Of a DNA stretch of 64,000 nt, positions 9,955-20,139 are shown piece by piece. Origin of the DNA: Coemansia sp. RSA 487 (lineage: Eukaryota; Kickxellomycota; Kickxellomycetes; Kickxellales; Kickxellaceae); contig JANBRJ010000009.1 in the NCBI GenBank assembly GCA_027577595.1, positions 124,001 through 188,000 on the forward strand. The letters are read 5' to 3'. Below the pieces are notes generated by a model. The model ran no database searches. It had not been told where the DNA came from and saw only the letters and a list, made by a program, of their open reading frames with translations. Position numbers and translations under genes: made by a program. How positions within the stretch are numbered: position 1 is the stretch's first letter; each line of letters starts with the position of its first letter.

Positions 9955-11080
9955 GACGCTACATAAAAAAGCACATGTATGTTTGCTGGGCGGTAGGAGT
10001 GTGTTTTGGTGATAGGGGCCTTCTTGCGAGGTGGAATGAGATGTTGTGTCTACCGTGGTGAGCCAATGTTTCTCTCTTTTAATGCAGAGGCGAGCAAATG
10101 TTTTTTCCACGTATAATATATGATTCGTGTTTGAACCCGCAATACAGTGACCAAAGCAGTCGATTGGCGTGTAATCGTTGCAAATGTTGTTTTTGATCGT
10201 GGTTCAGCGAAAAGAGAGCAAGCAGCGTGGCTGCAAACGATAGGAAACACTGCAGACGTTATTGCATAAAGCCAAATACCAAGAAACATGATAGAAAGTC
10301 CAAGGAAAACGATCTGGCAGTGCCTACACAGGACAACCACACAAACACCACAACTTTATTTGTTAAAAGGTGCGATAAAGAAAGCAACATCTACGGAACA
10401 CAGCTGCTGAGCTAGCATCTGGTGGTGGTGGTAGATGATGTGCTGGCTAGAAAGGCTGGTGGGCTTTCCATATGAGCGATAGTACAATGGCTAGCCAATG
10501 TTTTTCTGTTTAGCTTTTAAATACCAGCTCATTTCCTCTAGCTCCTTTTATTTTGTAAAGCAATAAAACGCAACAACGCATACGTGCTCTTTCTACAAAC
10601 ATAAGTTTATCATGTCTTGGTGTCATGCCATGAGTAAAACAATAAACACATAAGTAAAACATTAGCTCACCACTCCATTATATCCATTTTGTTTCTATTA
10701 TTTGTTATCTGCCATTACTAAGAAACCCGAGAGCTAGCAGTGATATTTCGTGTAATTTTTGCAAGTCGTGGCGGGGTTTTGTCGGCAGCGAAGAAAAATT
10801 ATTACTGAATATCAGTTTGGCTTATGACGAGCAACTTTCCTGCTGGTCATACTTTTTTCGATCCTGGTTGCAGAATCTGTCTTCTGCTGTTCGTTTTTTT
10901 TTATTTCTTGGCAGATTTTTTTTATAAAACATCCTCTATTTCTTTGCGTGTGTTCTGGACAGGCTTGTTTGTCTTTTCGTTCTATAGCTTTAGCCTTTCT
11001 ATTTTTCTATCACAGTGAATTCACCTGTTGTTTAGCGCGCTTCTCTTTTATCTCCTACCATAGGTTTGCGTATCACTCTC
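9955..11080. other. 1.1-kb intergenic region, no gene recognised
   Basis: eIF4E 3' flank and upstream region of the FAM210-like gene. It is AT-rich with T-rich blocks near 10880-10930 and a tatcctcctaccatag acceptor-like site just before the next ATG, so a 5' UTR intron is possible. A short hydrophobic open frame on the minus strand (10340-10050) was considered and rejected. Confidence 0.4.
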
Positions 11081-12241
11081 ATGAGAAGGTCTGTTGTGTT
11101 CCAACCTGGCATGCAAAAGACACTTTCACTGTTGTCTGCAGGATCGCTGCTCAGACCAGCTATTGGCTCACAGACCAAACTGCCCGTCAGAAGTGTGGCG
11201 GCTGCGTACAGCAGCAGGGCGTATGAGACAAGCAGCAAGGGTACCAGAGCCATCTCAGAAGAGTACACGCGGCGGAAGGGAGCAGCAATATCAAAAAGGC
11301 TAGACGCAAAGGCAGCAGCCCCAGCTGCACTGGACTTTGCACCAAAAATAGGAAAAGTGGGAAGCAGCTTTTATTCCACCTCTTTATCCTCTTTTGAAAT
11401 ACGCCGCTCCTTTTCAACCTATACTATTGGAAATCGTTCTTTTTTAGCATTTGCATCAGCACATACTCTTGGCACAAAATCCAGTGTGTTGCCAAACAAT
11501 TCTGCAAATCTCCCTATTACCAGAGCACTCTCGCTTCTATCGCACAATAGCGGCAAGACTGTAGCAACCAAAATGTCCCAACACTACTCTGTGTCTGTTC
11601 TCGACACAGCCAGCACCAGCAGACCGTCAACACCAGTATCGGCGACATCGACGGTATCCTCCATTGGGTCCACCATGGGTGTGCGTAATATAAGCAGCAG
11701 CAGCAACAGCAGCAGTAGTGGTGGCCGCAAGAGCGATGATGATCTGGAAAGAGGAGTCGAGACTAGCGAAGGGGAAAATCCAGCAGAAGGAGGCAAGAAG
11801 AAGGAAGAGAAGAAGCCTGGGCGGTTCAAGGTGCTGATGCAGCAGTATGGGCGCATTGCGGTGGTGATGTATCTGCTTGTGTCGATGGTGGACCTCAGCA
11901 TATGCGTCTGGGGCGTGTGGCTGGGCGGCGACAGTCTGGTTTACACCATCAACTCGTACCTGGGGCAGTACATTCCACGGCTGCAGAAGGCTGCACAGCG
12001 CATGGAAGAGGGCCAGGGTGGCGGTGCCGACCGCTGGGCCACCATCTTTATCGTTGGCTACGCTGTGCACAAGTGCTTGACGCCGCTGCGTCTGGCCATA
12101 ACTGCTGCCGTGCTGCCGTGGTCGGCACGCACTGCACAAAAGTGGGGTTTGACGTGGCTGATCCCAAAGTCGGCACCCACTGTCAAGCACCACAAGCCCT
12201 TCTCAACCGCTGCAGACGCAATTAGACGAAAGCTCAAGTAG
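11081..12241 (+). CDS. Mitochondrial FAM210/DUF1279-domain protein
   Basis: 386 residues from the ATG at 11081. The first 120 residues are Arg/Ser-rich with few acidic residues, as in a mitochondrial presequence. A Ser-rich and acidic/basic linker follows (about 150-250, with an EEKKPG stretch). Then comes the conserved DUF1279 domain at about 250-355: FKVLMQQYGRIAVVMYLLVS, a transmembrane helix, then a second hydrophobic segment RWATIFIVGYAVHKCLTPLR and the PLRLAITAAVLPW end. Family members are single- or double-pass mitochondrial inner-membrane proteins (FAM210A/B in animals, Nat2-like in yeast). Molecular function is not established. The long Ser-rich N-terminus is unusual and may mean that translation starts further downstream. 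Confidence 0.85.
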   Translation: MRRSVVFQPGMQKTLSLLSAGSLLRPAIGSQTKLPVRSVAAAYSSRAYETSSKGTRAISEEYTRRKGAAISKRLDAKAAAPAALDFAPKIGKVGSSFYSTSLSSFEIRRSFSTYTIGNRSFLAFASAHTLGTKSSVLPNNSANLPITRALSLLSHNSGKTVATKMSQHYSVSVLDTASTSRPSTPVSATSTVSSIGSTMGVRNISSSSNSSSSGGRKSDDDLERGVETSEGENPAEGGKKKEEKKPGRFKVLMQQYGRIAVVMYLLVSMVDLSICVWGVWLGGDSLVYTINSYLGQYIPRLQKAAQRMEEGQGGGADRWATIFIVGYAVHKCLTPLRLAITAAVLPWSARTAQKWGLTWLIPKSAPTVKHHKPFSTAADAIRRKLK

Positions 12242-12854
12242 CAGATTTATCTCCTCTTCCTGTGCAGGCACTAATAAAACAAGACACCATTATTCTTGTG
12301 CGTCCTCTGCACTTGGCACATGTTGTACTAGACGTGACCCTTCTTATTATTTATACTTTACCTAGTGTTGTTTTGTTTTCTGTTGCTCATTTTATACATT
12401 TCTCAGTGTACACCGCGCACTATATTCATTAGTATATCGAACCAGACTGGCAATAGACTGGCAGTAATATAGACTGGTAAAACTAGGAGAGATAGAACTG
12501 GATGGTAAGACTGATATGGGAGGTAGAACTGGACCATGGTTTTATATCTGCGAGCGATATGACATCTGATTAGTTTGTTTACATATACGACAGTGTCAAC
12601 ACATGCATAGCAATCTTCGTGATCATATGCAATTTGGAGTGATCCGAGATTAATGGATTCAGATCATTGCGCTTTTTCAATAATCCCTCAAAAATGTTTT
12701 TTTTTCTAGTTTTTGGCAAAACGGAATCCTGCTTACATGAAAACAAACTTTTCATCCCTCCTTCTTGCCCCTCCGTAAACAGCTGTACATTCTTTTTTCT
12801 TTTTATACACTTTGGCTAGAAAGCACTAATAAGAGCCTCTTTCAGTTAGCACCA
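12242..12854. other. Intergenic before the acidic-protein gene
   Basis: No gene. It contains three AGACTGG units at 12444-12477 (listed separately), an AT-rich stretch, and a pyrimidine tract ending in ctttcag just before the next start, which looks like a 5' UTR splice acceptor. Confidence 0.45.
12444..12477 (+). repeat. Short degenerate AGACTGG repeats
   Basis: AGACTGG occurs at 12444, 12455 and 12471, with the partly shared context AATAGACTGGCA. The spacing is uneven (11 and 16 bp). It may be a decayed tandem repeat or chance. Confidence 0.35.
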
Positions 12855-13913
12855 ATGTCGTATCTCCAGGCGATCCCTAACGACGGCAAGACCGACGAGC
12901 AGCGGTACAATGAGTTTATGCAGTACATGGTCAAGGACGGCGTGATTGAGAAGGCGCTCGAGGCCGAGGACTACGATGGCGAGTATCCGGGCACCATCCA
13001 GGAGCACATTGCTGCCGATTTGACAACCATCGGCATGATGTACGATCCTGAGGACAAGAAGGTTGTGGCCGAGCGCCACCGCGCCATAACCATCCGCAAT
13101 GGCATCGATAGCGAGGTCCGCGGTCTATGCAAGTCGCTGGATGACACGATCACCTACGAGCTCTCCGAGGACGATCTCAAGGCCATCAAGGAGCTTGAGC
13201 TCAAGGATGACGAGATCGAGGACAAGGTCTTCGTGCGCCCCTTCTGCCTCTACCAGCTTGACATAAAGCACTTGTACAACAAGGAACTTACGGCTCTGCC
13301 CGAGGACCCTGTTGTCTTTGCAAAGCTGGCGCTGGAGCACGAGATGGACTGCACCTATGAGGATTCTGAGGACGAGGACTGGGTCGATGATGGTGAGGAT
13401 GACGACAGCGAGAACGACGAAGACGATCTTGAGGAAGAAGGAGAGGATGAGGATGAGGATGAGGATGAGGAGGAGAAGGCTACCGGCCCCAAGGGCAAGG
13501 GCAAGGGCAAAGCTGCTGCTGAATCTACTGCAGAGGAGGACAACGATGAGGAAGAAAAACATGTTCATGGCGAGAACTGCTGCCACGGTCAGGACATTGA
13601 GGATCTGGACGATGCGCTTCCATTTGATGAGGACGAGGTTACTGTGAACTTGGCCTCGGATGGCCTCAAGCTTCTTGGCGAGCACAAAGACAAGATCGTT
13701 GCGATGCTGGAGAAGATCACTGGCGTCAAGATCGATAGTTTCAAGTCGTACCACTTCCCTGGACGCCATTACGTCGTTGCCTGGGTTGGCGATTTCGCCA
13801 TCTATGGTGTCCGCATCTCCTACCCCATGCTGGTCGACGACTCTGATGATGAGTTTGAGGACGACTCTGACGACGACTCTGATGATGGCGAGGGCTCTTC
13901 CGGCTCAAAGTAA
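12855..13913 (+). CDS. Highly acidic protein of unknown function with a His/Cys cluster
   Basis: 352 residues. The start is the ATG at 12855 (accaATG); the frame is open upstream but the peptide there is not protein-like. A helical N-terminal domain (about 1-170) is followed by a very acidic Asp/Glu tract (about 175-215, encoded partly by a GATGAG microsatellite) and a GKGKGKAA basic patch. Next is HVHGENCCHGQD (about 237-248), which could bind metal. A folded domain follows (about 255-325, with a FPGRHYVVAWVGDFAIYGVRI strand-rich stretch), then an acidic DDDSDD tail. No family recognised. The acidic tracts resemble those of histone chaperones or ribosome-assembly factors, but that is resemblance only. 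Third positions are strongly G/C-biased, unlike neighbours such as the LRR gene, which suggests high expression. Confidence 0.8.
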   Translation: MSYLQAIPNDGKTDEQRYNEFMQYMVKDGVIEKALEAEDYDGEYPGTIQEHIAADLTTIGMMYDPEDKKVVAERHRAITIRNGIDSEVRGLCKSLDDTITYELSEDDLKAIKELELKDDEIEDKVFVRPFCLYQLDIKHLYNKELTALPEDPVVFAKLALEHEMDCTYEDSEDEDWVDDGEDDDSENDEDDLEEEGEDEDEDEDEEEKATGPKGKGKGKAAAESTAEEDNDEEEKHVHGENCCHGQDIEDLDDALPFDEDEVTVNLASDGLKLLGEHKDKIVAMLEKITGVKIDSFKSYHFPGRHYVVAWVGDFAIYGVRISYPMLVDDSDDEFEDDSDDDSDDGEGSSGSK

Positions 13914-14113
13914 TCGAGTTTTTCTTGTCTCTGAGATTTTATATTTTTGATCAAAAGCAACACACAATAATTTCCGTGTCCCAAAATGGACTGATTACTC
14001 TGCAAGCAAGCCCTGCAGCAATTTTTTTTTCGAATTTGCCGAGAGGAGTTATGCACAAACTCTAAAGATATACTATAATCATTTATCTTGTTTTGTTAAG
14101 CATATCAGAAGCC

Positions 14114-14671
14114 ATGGATATTTCGAAAAAAGAAAAGGTAGCCTTTGCATCGATATTGTATTCCAAATATTTTCGTGTTCACAAAAAAAACACAGCCAAC
14201 ACGTCGATTGATCTGTACTACAAATAAATGTACCGAGTAATAGCCAAGCTGGAATAAATACCACACTGCTCCTGGCAGTTTCTGTCTTTGTAGGTTTTGA
14301 GCGACGACGAAATCAAGTGGGAATCGCGCAAGCTTGGCGCAATTTTTGGCGTCAGCGCGGTATTTGTGGCCATGGTGTTTGGAAACAAAGCTCTTGGGCT
14401 TTCGCCAAGAATAAACGCTGTTTCGTCCGTCGGTAAGCGTTCTATCAGTGCATCATTTGCAACATATGTGCAGTAATGTAGATCAACGATTGTTAATGAA
14501 CATTGGAATGTTGTTTTGTAAATGCTCTTTGTTTTTGGTGCTGTAGTGACAGGCGGTGTGTCTGGATACATGTGGCATGGATTTACAAGGCAGGCGTACC
14601 AGAAGAAGCGGCAACATCTGCTAGCTGCGCAAAATCACAAGCAGAAAGCCGAAGGTGAATCGCAAACATGA
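14114..14671 (+). CDS. Small two-helix membrane protein, three exons, 95 residues
   Basis: Assembled from three short exons: 14114-14137 (MDISKKEK), 14294-14432 and 14547-14671. The introns (156 and 114 nt) have donors GTAGCC and GTAAGC and acceptors TTTGTAG and GCTGTAG, and all three exons join in phase. The product starts with a charged segment and SDDEIKWESRKLG. A hydrophobic helix follows (about 22-42, GAIFGVSAVFVAMVFGNKAL), then a Pro/Arg loop and a second Gly-rich helix (about 52-68, VVTGGVSGYMWHGF). It ends in a basic Lys/Gln/His-rich tail. Gly-rich paired helices and a charged tail resemble small mitochondrial or ER assembly factors, but no family is recognised. Codon phase across both introns and the absence of stops support a real gene. 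The first donor is weak. Confidence 0.72.
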
Positions 14672-15710
14672 GAAATGCAGAAATGTTCCAAAAATAGATT
14701 TCTGCTTTGTTGAGAATAGCTCTATTTTTAAATACGGTTTCTTGGTTTAAACGGTCCAACGGTTTCATATGGTCTATTTTGGAAGCCCAAACTCTAAATA
14801 TTTACTAAATCTAAATAAATTAGCCCTCAGAAATAAAGTAAACAAAGCCCTGTACGGCTGGACACTGCCTTTTACCAGTTCTCCCAAGCGAAAGCGACAA
14901 TACTTTGTATGAAAAGCTGGGGGAAGGCAAGCAAGTCTGCCGTTTGATTGGACCGATGATCAAAGAATGGCGGGAAAAGGCAGCTCTGGGCTTTCAGGTT
15001 TATGGAACATACACAGAACCAGACCCCTCTCCCCTCTTTGTTGCTCCTCAGGCCAGGAATGAGTTTCACACACCCCTTTCATTTCCACTTTCTTGCACCA
15101 GTGTGCAGGTACCGGATCACAATACGCACTTCTTGCATCACAAAAGTCCCAAAAAGGGTTATGAAAAAGAGTTAAACTTCCCTTGCACGATATCTGCCTT
15201 ACCTTGCGTAGTTCTGCCGTCATAGAACAATTACATTGCAGCTTTCTCCTCACTGCTTTATTTATCAAGGCTTTTGGGGTCATTCTTTCAACACAGCCTC
15301 AAACAAAAAATACATATTTTTAATCTTCTCTTCCATCAACAACAACAAGCACCGCCTCAAGACAAGGCAGCAAACAGTGCAGGGAATGCTTTCTTTCTCC
15401 TTTCTGTACTTTTATCCTTAACTCCTAAAAGCCTTATTTCTCCTCGTTATCGTATTTTTCTGCTTTTTTTTCTTGGACTATTCACCCTTTTGCAACTTTT
15501 GTTTACTTTCCGCTCCACATCCATTTTGCATTGCGAAACACTTGGACTTCATTCTAGCGGACTTTTGAATTCTCACCCGCATATCGAGTAGTGAATATCA
15601 CTTATCGCATCTGCTACTTTTCCACTTCCGAGCTATCCGATATTCTGCACAACTCTTCTTGCTTTGAGCTTGGCTTTTGAATTGGGGAAGACTGGGTCAT
15701 TTGTACGCAA
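14672..15710. other. 1-kb intergenic region upstream of the sorting nexin gene
   Basis: No gene recognised. The second half (15280-15560) is very pyrimidine-rich on the plus strand, as is common for promoters of this genome. Open frames at 14905-15225 and 15274-15591 lack protein-like composition. Confidence 0.4.
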
Positions 15711-18547
15711 ATGCGCTTTCGGTTTATCGTGTTTCGGGCACAGCCTAAGCAAGACTCGATAGTCTTTTCCATCTACCTTGAACAGACGGTAAGTTCTCAC
15801 TCGTCCATTTTCTAAGAGCATTCTTGAAGCCTTGGCTTGGTATCAGCACACAGCTTATAAAGTTCACTTCTTCTCCTTCTGTGTTTTTCTTTGTTCGTTT
15901 ATAGTCGCCAAACCTCACACGCACGACATCTCATGCCGCAGAAAATAGCAGCAACAATATCACCAGCCCGCTTACATCACCGCTAAGTGACTATGATATC
16001 TCCGACTACGATATATCTTCGGTTCCGGTTCCGCTGAGCCATACGAATGGAAAAACACTTGGACCTGGTGGCCAGCAAAGTCCGCCTGAATCAGCCGCCG
16101 ATCAGTCTCCCTCTATGCCGTCGCGGGTCTGCCGAACTATCGATCGCTCGTGGGGCCAATGCGAATGGCTGTACGAAAAAATCAAAACGACATTCCGGCT
16201 GCAAGTACTGCCGCCATTTATGGAACGTCCAAGCATGAAGCGCGCGTACTCTGATGGTCTGTATGTGGAACGCTACCGTGCACGCATCGAAAGATGGCTA
16301 AACCGACTAGGCTCGCGTGACGACATATCGCAAAGCGTATCGTTTGATCAGTTTATTTCAGAAAAGTTTGACGACGGCGATCGAAGAATGGGTTCTAAAA
16401 GCTCGTTTTCTTCGCTCCTTATGACGCTTTTTGGGTCGGGTCCGGCGGGAACCGATCGGGGATTCAAGATCTACTCGCCCATCGGCGAAATCAGCGAATA
16501 TGACGAGGATGAGGAAGAGCGACGGAGAGAGTACATATCGACTATGGAAGAATCGGCGCGCGATCTTGTTTCTGCTATCCGAAATATGCACTCGCAGGAA
16601 GAGTCCCTTGCAAAGGCTATTGTAAAGGTCTCGTTAACTATAGATAAAGCATACAGTGCCGGTGCCTTGAATTTGGCAGATCATATAGAAACACAGGCCA
16701 TTGCCGCGCTTGGAACTCGAGGTGGCGGCCCAATCAACCCTGACGGTGCTTCAGTAGCTGCACCTACGGACCTTGCCACTCAGAATGTTGATCGCCAGCG
16801 CCTGCAAGTATCGGTAGCGCTGCTACATAACTCGACAGAGGCACACTACTGGGCTACAAAGGAGCTAGGAGTGTGGGAAGATATGAATCTTGTAGATGTC
16901 ATTACTGAGTACTGTTGCCTGATGGTTGGTAGTGTCAAGGATGTGATGAACCATTCGACACAGACGCTGATGATGTACGAGACTACAGTCCAGCGGCACC
17001 AACAAGCCGAATATAAAGCAAACTCGCTCCGCGTCCAGTACCCGAGCGGCACTTCAGCAGTGAAGAGCGCAAACGAGATAGAGGCCGAAATGGAGAGAGA
17101 AATGGAGCTAGCGCACCAAGAGTACGTGGATTCATGCGACATGGAGACACGTGAGTTTGTCCGGTATGAACGGGAACGTACCCACGGCACGATGAAAGCC
17201 CTGGAAAACATCGCAACGGTAGAGCTAGAGGCGGCACGCGCGAGGTGCGAAGAGCTACGTTCTCTCGTGCGACGGATTCGCAGCGTGCAGTTGATTAAGG
17301 ACCCGCCGCACGCGCGGACCAACATTGGCCCAATGCTGTGGAGCGCCGCTGGTGTTTCGGGCCGTCCAAGCAACAGCGACTACTCGCACGCCATAGCCAC
17401 GCCTAGATCATCCATTCCCTCAACATCTTCGACAGCAAGCATGCATCGACACACAAGTAGCATGGGCGACGTGTTTATGGATGCAAGAGGAACAGGAAGC
17501 AGGTCAGCGCTTAACGACCGCCGCAGAGGAGCCCATAGCATTGACGCTGTTCGTGGAGCCAATGTACATAGAGCGCACACGCTGGACAATGCCGATTTCA
17601 CTGAGAGATCCGGTGCTGAACAAGGTTCCAGCAACGCCAATCCCACGGCCAGCCATGCTAAGAACCACAGTGTATTCTCGGAAATAGATGAAGAGTACTT
17701 TAACTATCCTCTTTCAGCATCAGTGGCAGTGTTCTCTACACAAACCCCGCCACCCACAGTCGGCGCCAGCGGATCTGCAGACAGTCTCCAGAAGAAAAAG
17801 AAATGGAACGGCAGAATCTCAACCATGCCTTTCCAGGGCTACGATCCAGAAGAAGATAAGGAGGTGCGGCTGGACATCACGCAAGATCGGCTCTCGGAAA
17901 TTGCGGTCGAGGCCGAGATGAAAGCAGAACTCGTTCGATCAGGCATTCTAGCTCAGCGGCAGCTGGCGCGCCAAAAGTCTATGCCCAATGCGACGGTATC
18001 CAGCAGTAGTAGCAGTAACAGCAACAGCAACATTGGCGCGGCTGGTGGTGATCTTAGTAGCCATTATGACAGAAGTGGCAGCAACATACACAGAACAAAG
18101 ACGCTACCCGATATGAACGCCTTCTCAGAGCCGCCTGTACTTCCTGCCTTCCAAGAGCAAGCAGGGTCAAGATCCTCCAGGGGCAAAAATACTCAATCTC
18201 TTTCGCTGCGCCATTCAAGTAGCTACACAGGCCTGTCAAAAGCTGCGTCTCAGGGCCCAGTGAGTCCATCTGAATACTTGCAATACTCGCGCCGGACACT
18301 CTTGCAGCAATCAACATTGATATCATCAAAGTCGACCAAGGTACGCCATGGCAGCTCCCAGGGAATGGGCAGCCGTCCAGGCGGTGGCAGCTCTAGCAAT
18401 AGATCATCCGCTGGTATGCGCCTAGGCGGCAGTGGCTCAAGCTCTAGCAGCAACAACAACACCAACAACAACGTATCAGCAGCAACAGCAACCTCTCAGA
18501 GAATAGGCCGCGACTACAAAGGCAAGGCTCATGCATACGCCACATAA
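15711..18547 (+). CDS. PX-BAR sorting nexin with split PX domain and long Ser-rich tail (Atg20/Snx41-like)
   Basis: Endosomal lipid-binding protein. Exon 1 15711-15788 (MRFRFIVFRAQPKQDSIVFS and six more residues) ends in GTAAGT. Exon 2 15905-18547 follows a TTTATAG acceptor; the intron is 116 nt and the product 906 residues. The PX domain appears split: strands at the N-terminus, an approximately 75-residue Ser/Asn/Asp-rich insert, then the helical half (CEWLYEKIKTTFRLQVLPPF at about 111-130, then YRARIERWLNRL at about 150-161). A helical BAR-type region spans about 235-485 (MEESARDLVSAIRNMHSQEE through LVRRIRSVQL). The last 400 residues are disordered and Ser/Asn-rich. Sorting nexins of this architecture act in endosomal recycling and selective autophagy. 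The precise paralog is uncertain. Confidence 0.78.
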
Positions 18548-18713
18548 CACCCAATGCATAACTACATCAAAAATATTCTTTCTGCGCTTATAACTTTTGT
18601 ATTTACAAAATCACCAAAAGTCCCTCTAATTTCTTCTATCAAATGCAACCACTTTTTTTTTTACAGACATAAGGTACAAATGTATGTTTTTTTATTTACC
18701 AAGTCGTTCACCA

Positions 18714-19061
18714 CTACTTCTTTTTGCTCTTCATAAAATTGGCTTCCTTGATAGCCTTGGACCTGTCCATGCGCTGCCTCTCGCGCTCTGATGCCTTCTC
18801 TCTAGGAACACCATCCATAATCTTCCAAAGCCATTCAGGATACTCCTCGTCTTTCAGCGCTATGGGATCTTTGCCTTCCTTGTAGATATTCAGCCCCTTA
18901 AGCACTGTTCCGTGAGGCACTGACGACACCGGCCTTGTTTTCTCGTCCCCGCTCTGCTGCTGCTCCTTTGTGTCGCTACACACTACTCTGCTTGTGAGAA
19001 GGTTTCGAGATTGCTGGAACTGGCCAAGCATAATTCTCGTCTTGAGGAAACGGGCCAGCAT
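18714..19061 (-). CDS. MRPL37: Mitochondrial ribosomal protein mL54
   Basis: 115-residue subunit of the mitochondrial large ribosomal subunit (yeast Mrpl37). An Arg-rich presequence ([11 protein letters not shown]...) is followed by the family core [20 protein letters not shown], the strongly conserved [11 protein letters not shown] motif (about 72-82) and a basic helical tail ending in NFMKSKKK. Length and order are normal for the family. It is divergent from the uL24m gene with 373 bp between starts. The next gene on its 3' side is the sorting nexin, arranged tail to tail. Confidence 0.92.
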   Translation of the reverse strand: MLARFLKTRIMLGQFQQSRNLLTSRVVCSDTKEQQQSGDEKTRPVSSVPHGTVLKGLNIYKEGKDPIALKDEEYPEWLWKIMDGVPREKASERERQRMDRSKAIKEANFMKSKKK

Positions 19062-19434
19062 TTTTGTGTGTATTCACTTTTATTTGCTTTGTTTTGTCCA
19101 GTATCGAATGAGCGAGGATTGATTACAAGTTGAATAGCAGGCGTATGAAATGACAATAAATACGTTGAAATTGAAAAGCATTTTGAAAGATATTGAACTG
19201 CTCTGGTATTTTTTTTAGGTATTTGGTTATCGACCATTCAAAAACTTGAGCTGATCGGCTAATCAACGTGGCTCGGCTTACAGATTTAAGATCAATAAGC
19301 CATATTTTTTTATCGTGGCTCTGCTTTCATTTCAACACGGAATAAATGCTCTTTACTTCCTCTTTCTCCAATTCTCTATTTAAAACATCGTACTTTAGAA
19401 CCCTTGATTCGTTCAACTAACAAAAGACGTAGAA
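19062..19434. promoter_or_regulatory. Shared promoter of mL54 (-) and uL24m (+)
   Basis: 373 bp between two divergent mitoribosomal-protein starts. It is AT-rich; a TATTTAAAA box-like element lies at about 19377-19385, some 50 bp upstream of the uL24m ATG. The arrangement suggests co-regulation of the two subunits. Confidence 0.55.
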
Positions 19435-20007
19435 ATGAAGATCCATCGGTCGATTCTTATGAAAAGCTCCTCGCGTGCAATGCCCCGCGACAAGACTCTA
19501 CCCAAGGATAAGCAGCTTAAAAAATGGAAGGTCATTAAAGGCGACACTGTGATGGTTATAACTGGGAAAGACCGCGGCAAGATCGGCCAAGTGACAGAAG
19601 TGTCGCGCCAGACAAATAGAGTGTACGTCAAAGGTATGAACCTGGTCTTCAAATCGGTACCAAAGTCAACGGACACGCCCGACGGCAAACTTCAAAAGGA
19701 GATGCCAATCCATATCTCCAACGTTAATTTGGTCGATCCAAGCACCAACATGCCTACAAAAGTCAGCATCAGAAAATTCACAAACCCAGAAACTGGCCTT
19801 AGCGAGATGCGCAGATACACGGTTAGCACTGGCACGTATATTCCGAAAAACATTGACATGAGTTACCAAAAAGATTGGAAGGACGGTCCATACGATAGTA
19901 GCGTGAATGTGGTACATAATTTGTCGTTTGATGCAGTTCCTGGGATTCCACCTTTCCCTAGCGATGTAATGCGCGAGATTGCAAACCGGTACAAGAAGAC
20001 TTTCTAG
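19435..20007 (+). CDS. MRPL40: Mitochondrial ribosomal protein uL24m
   Basis: 190-residue mitochondrial large-subunit protein (bacterial L24 homolog, yeast Mrpl40). A short basic presequence is followed by the KOW motif, VIKGDTVMVITGKDRGKIGQ (about 33-52), then VTEVSRQTNRVYVKGMNLVF. The fungal C-terminal extension ends with IPPFPSDVMREIANRYKKTF. Single exon. The ATG at 19435 is the first in frame, and the mitochondrial presequence follows it directly. Confidence 0.93.
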   Translation: MKIHRSILMKSSSRAMPRDKTLPKDKQLKKWKVIKGDTVMVITGKDRGKIGQVTEVSRQTNRVYVKGMNLVFKSVPKSTDTPDGKLQKEMPIHISNVNLVDPSTNMPTKVSIRKFTNPETGLSEMRRYTVSTGTYIPKNIDMSYQKDWKDGPYDSSVNVVHNLSFDAVPGIPPFPSDVMREIANRYKKTF

Positions 20008-20139
20008 ACAGAGTCGATCTTTCCGCTATCTCTTTATGTTTTGTTTATTTCTAAATGCTATACATTGAAAGCTGCTTACATAAAAAAATGCACAATCTAA
20101 ACCACGTCTGTTAATGAATGCTGTTTTTTTGTTTTCAAT

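Noticed and set aside
10050-10340. Minus-strand hydrophobic open frame in the eIF4E/FAM210 gap.
   Set aside because: It starts with a plausible membrane helix but the rest has no protein-like composition. No donor or acceptor pair links it to anything, so it is left unannotated.
12444-12477. A larger satellite array around the AGACTGG units.
   Set aside because: Only three units with uneven spacing. The longer array suggested by nearby AGAACTGG words does not hold its register.
14905-15591. Open frames upstream of the sorting nexin.
   Set aside because: Pyrimidine-rich promoter DNA. The translations are Phe/Leu/Ser-rich artefacts.
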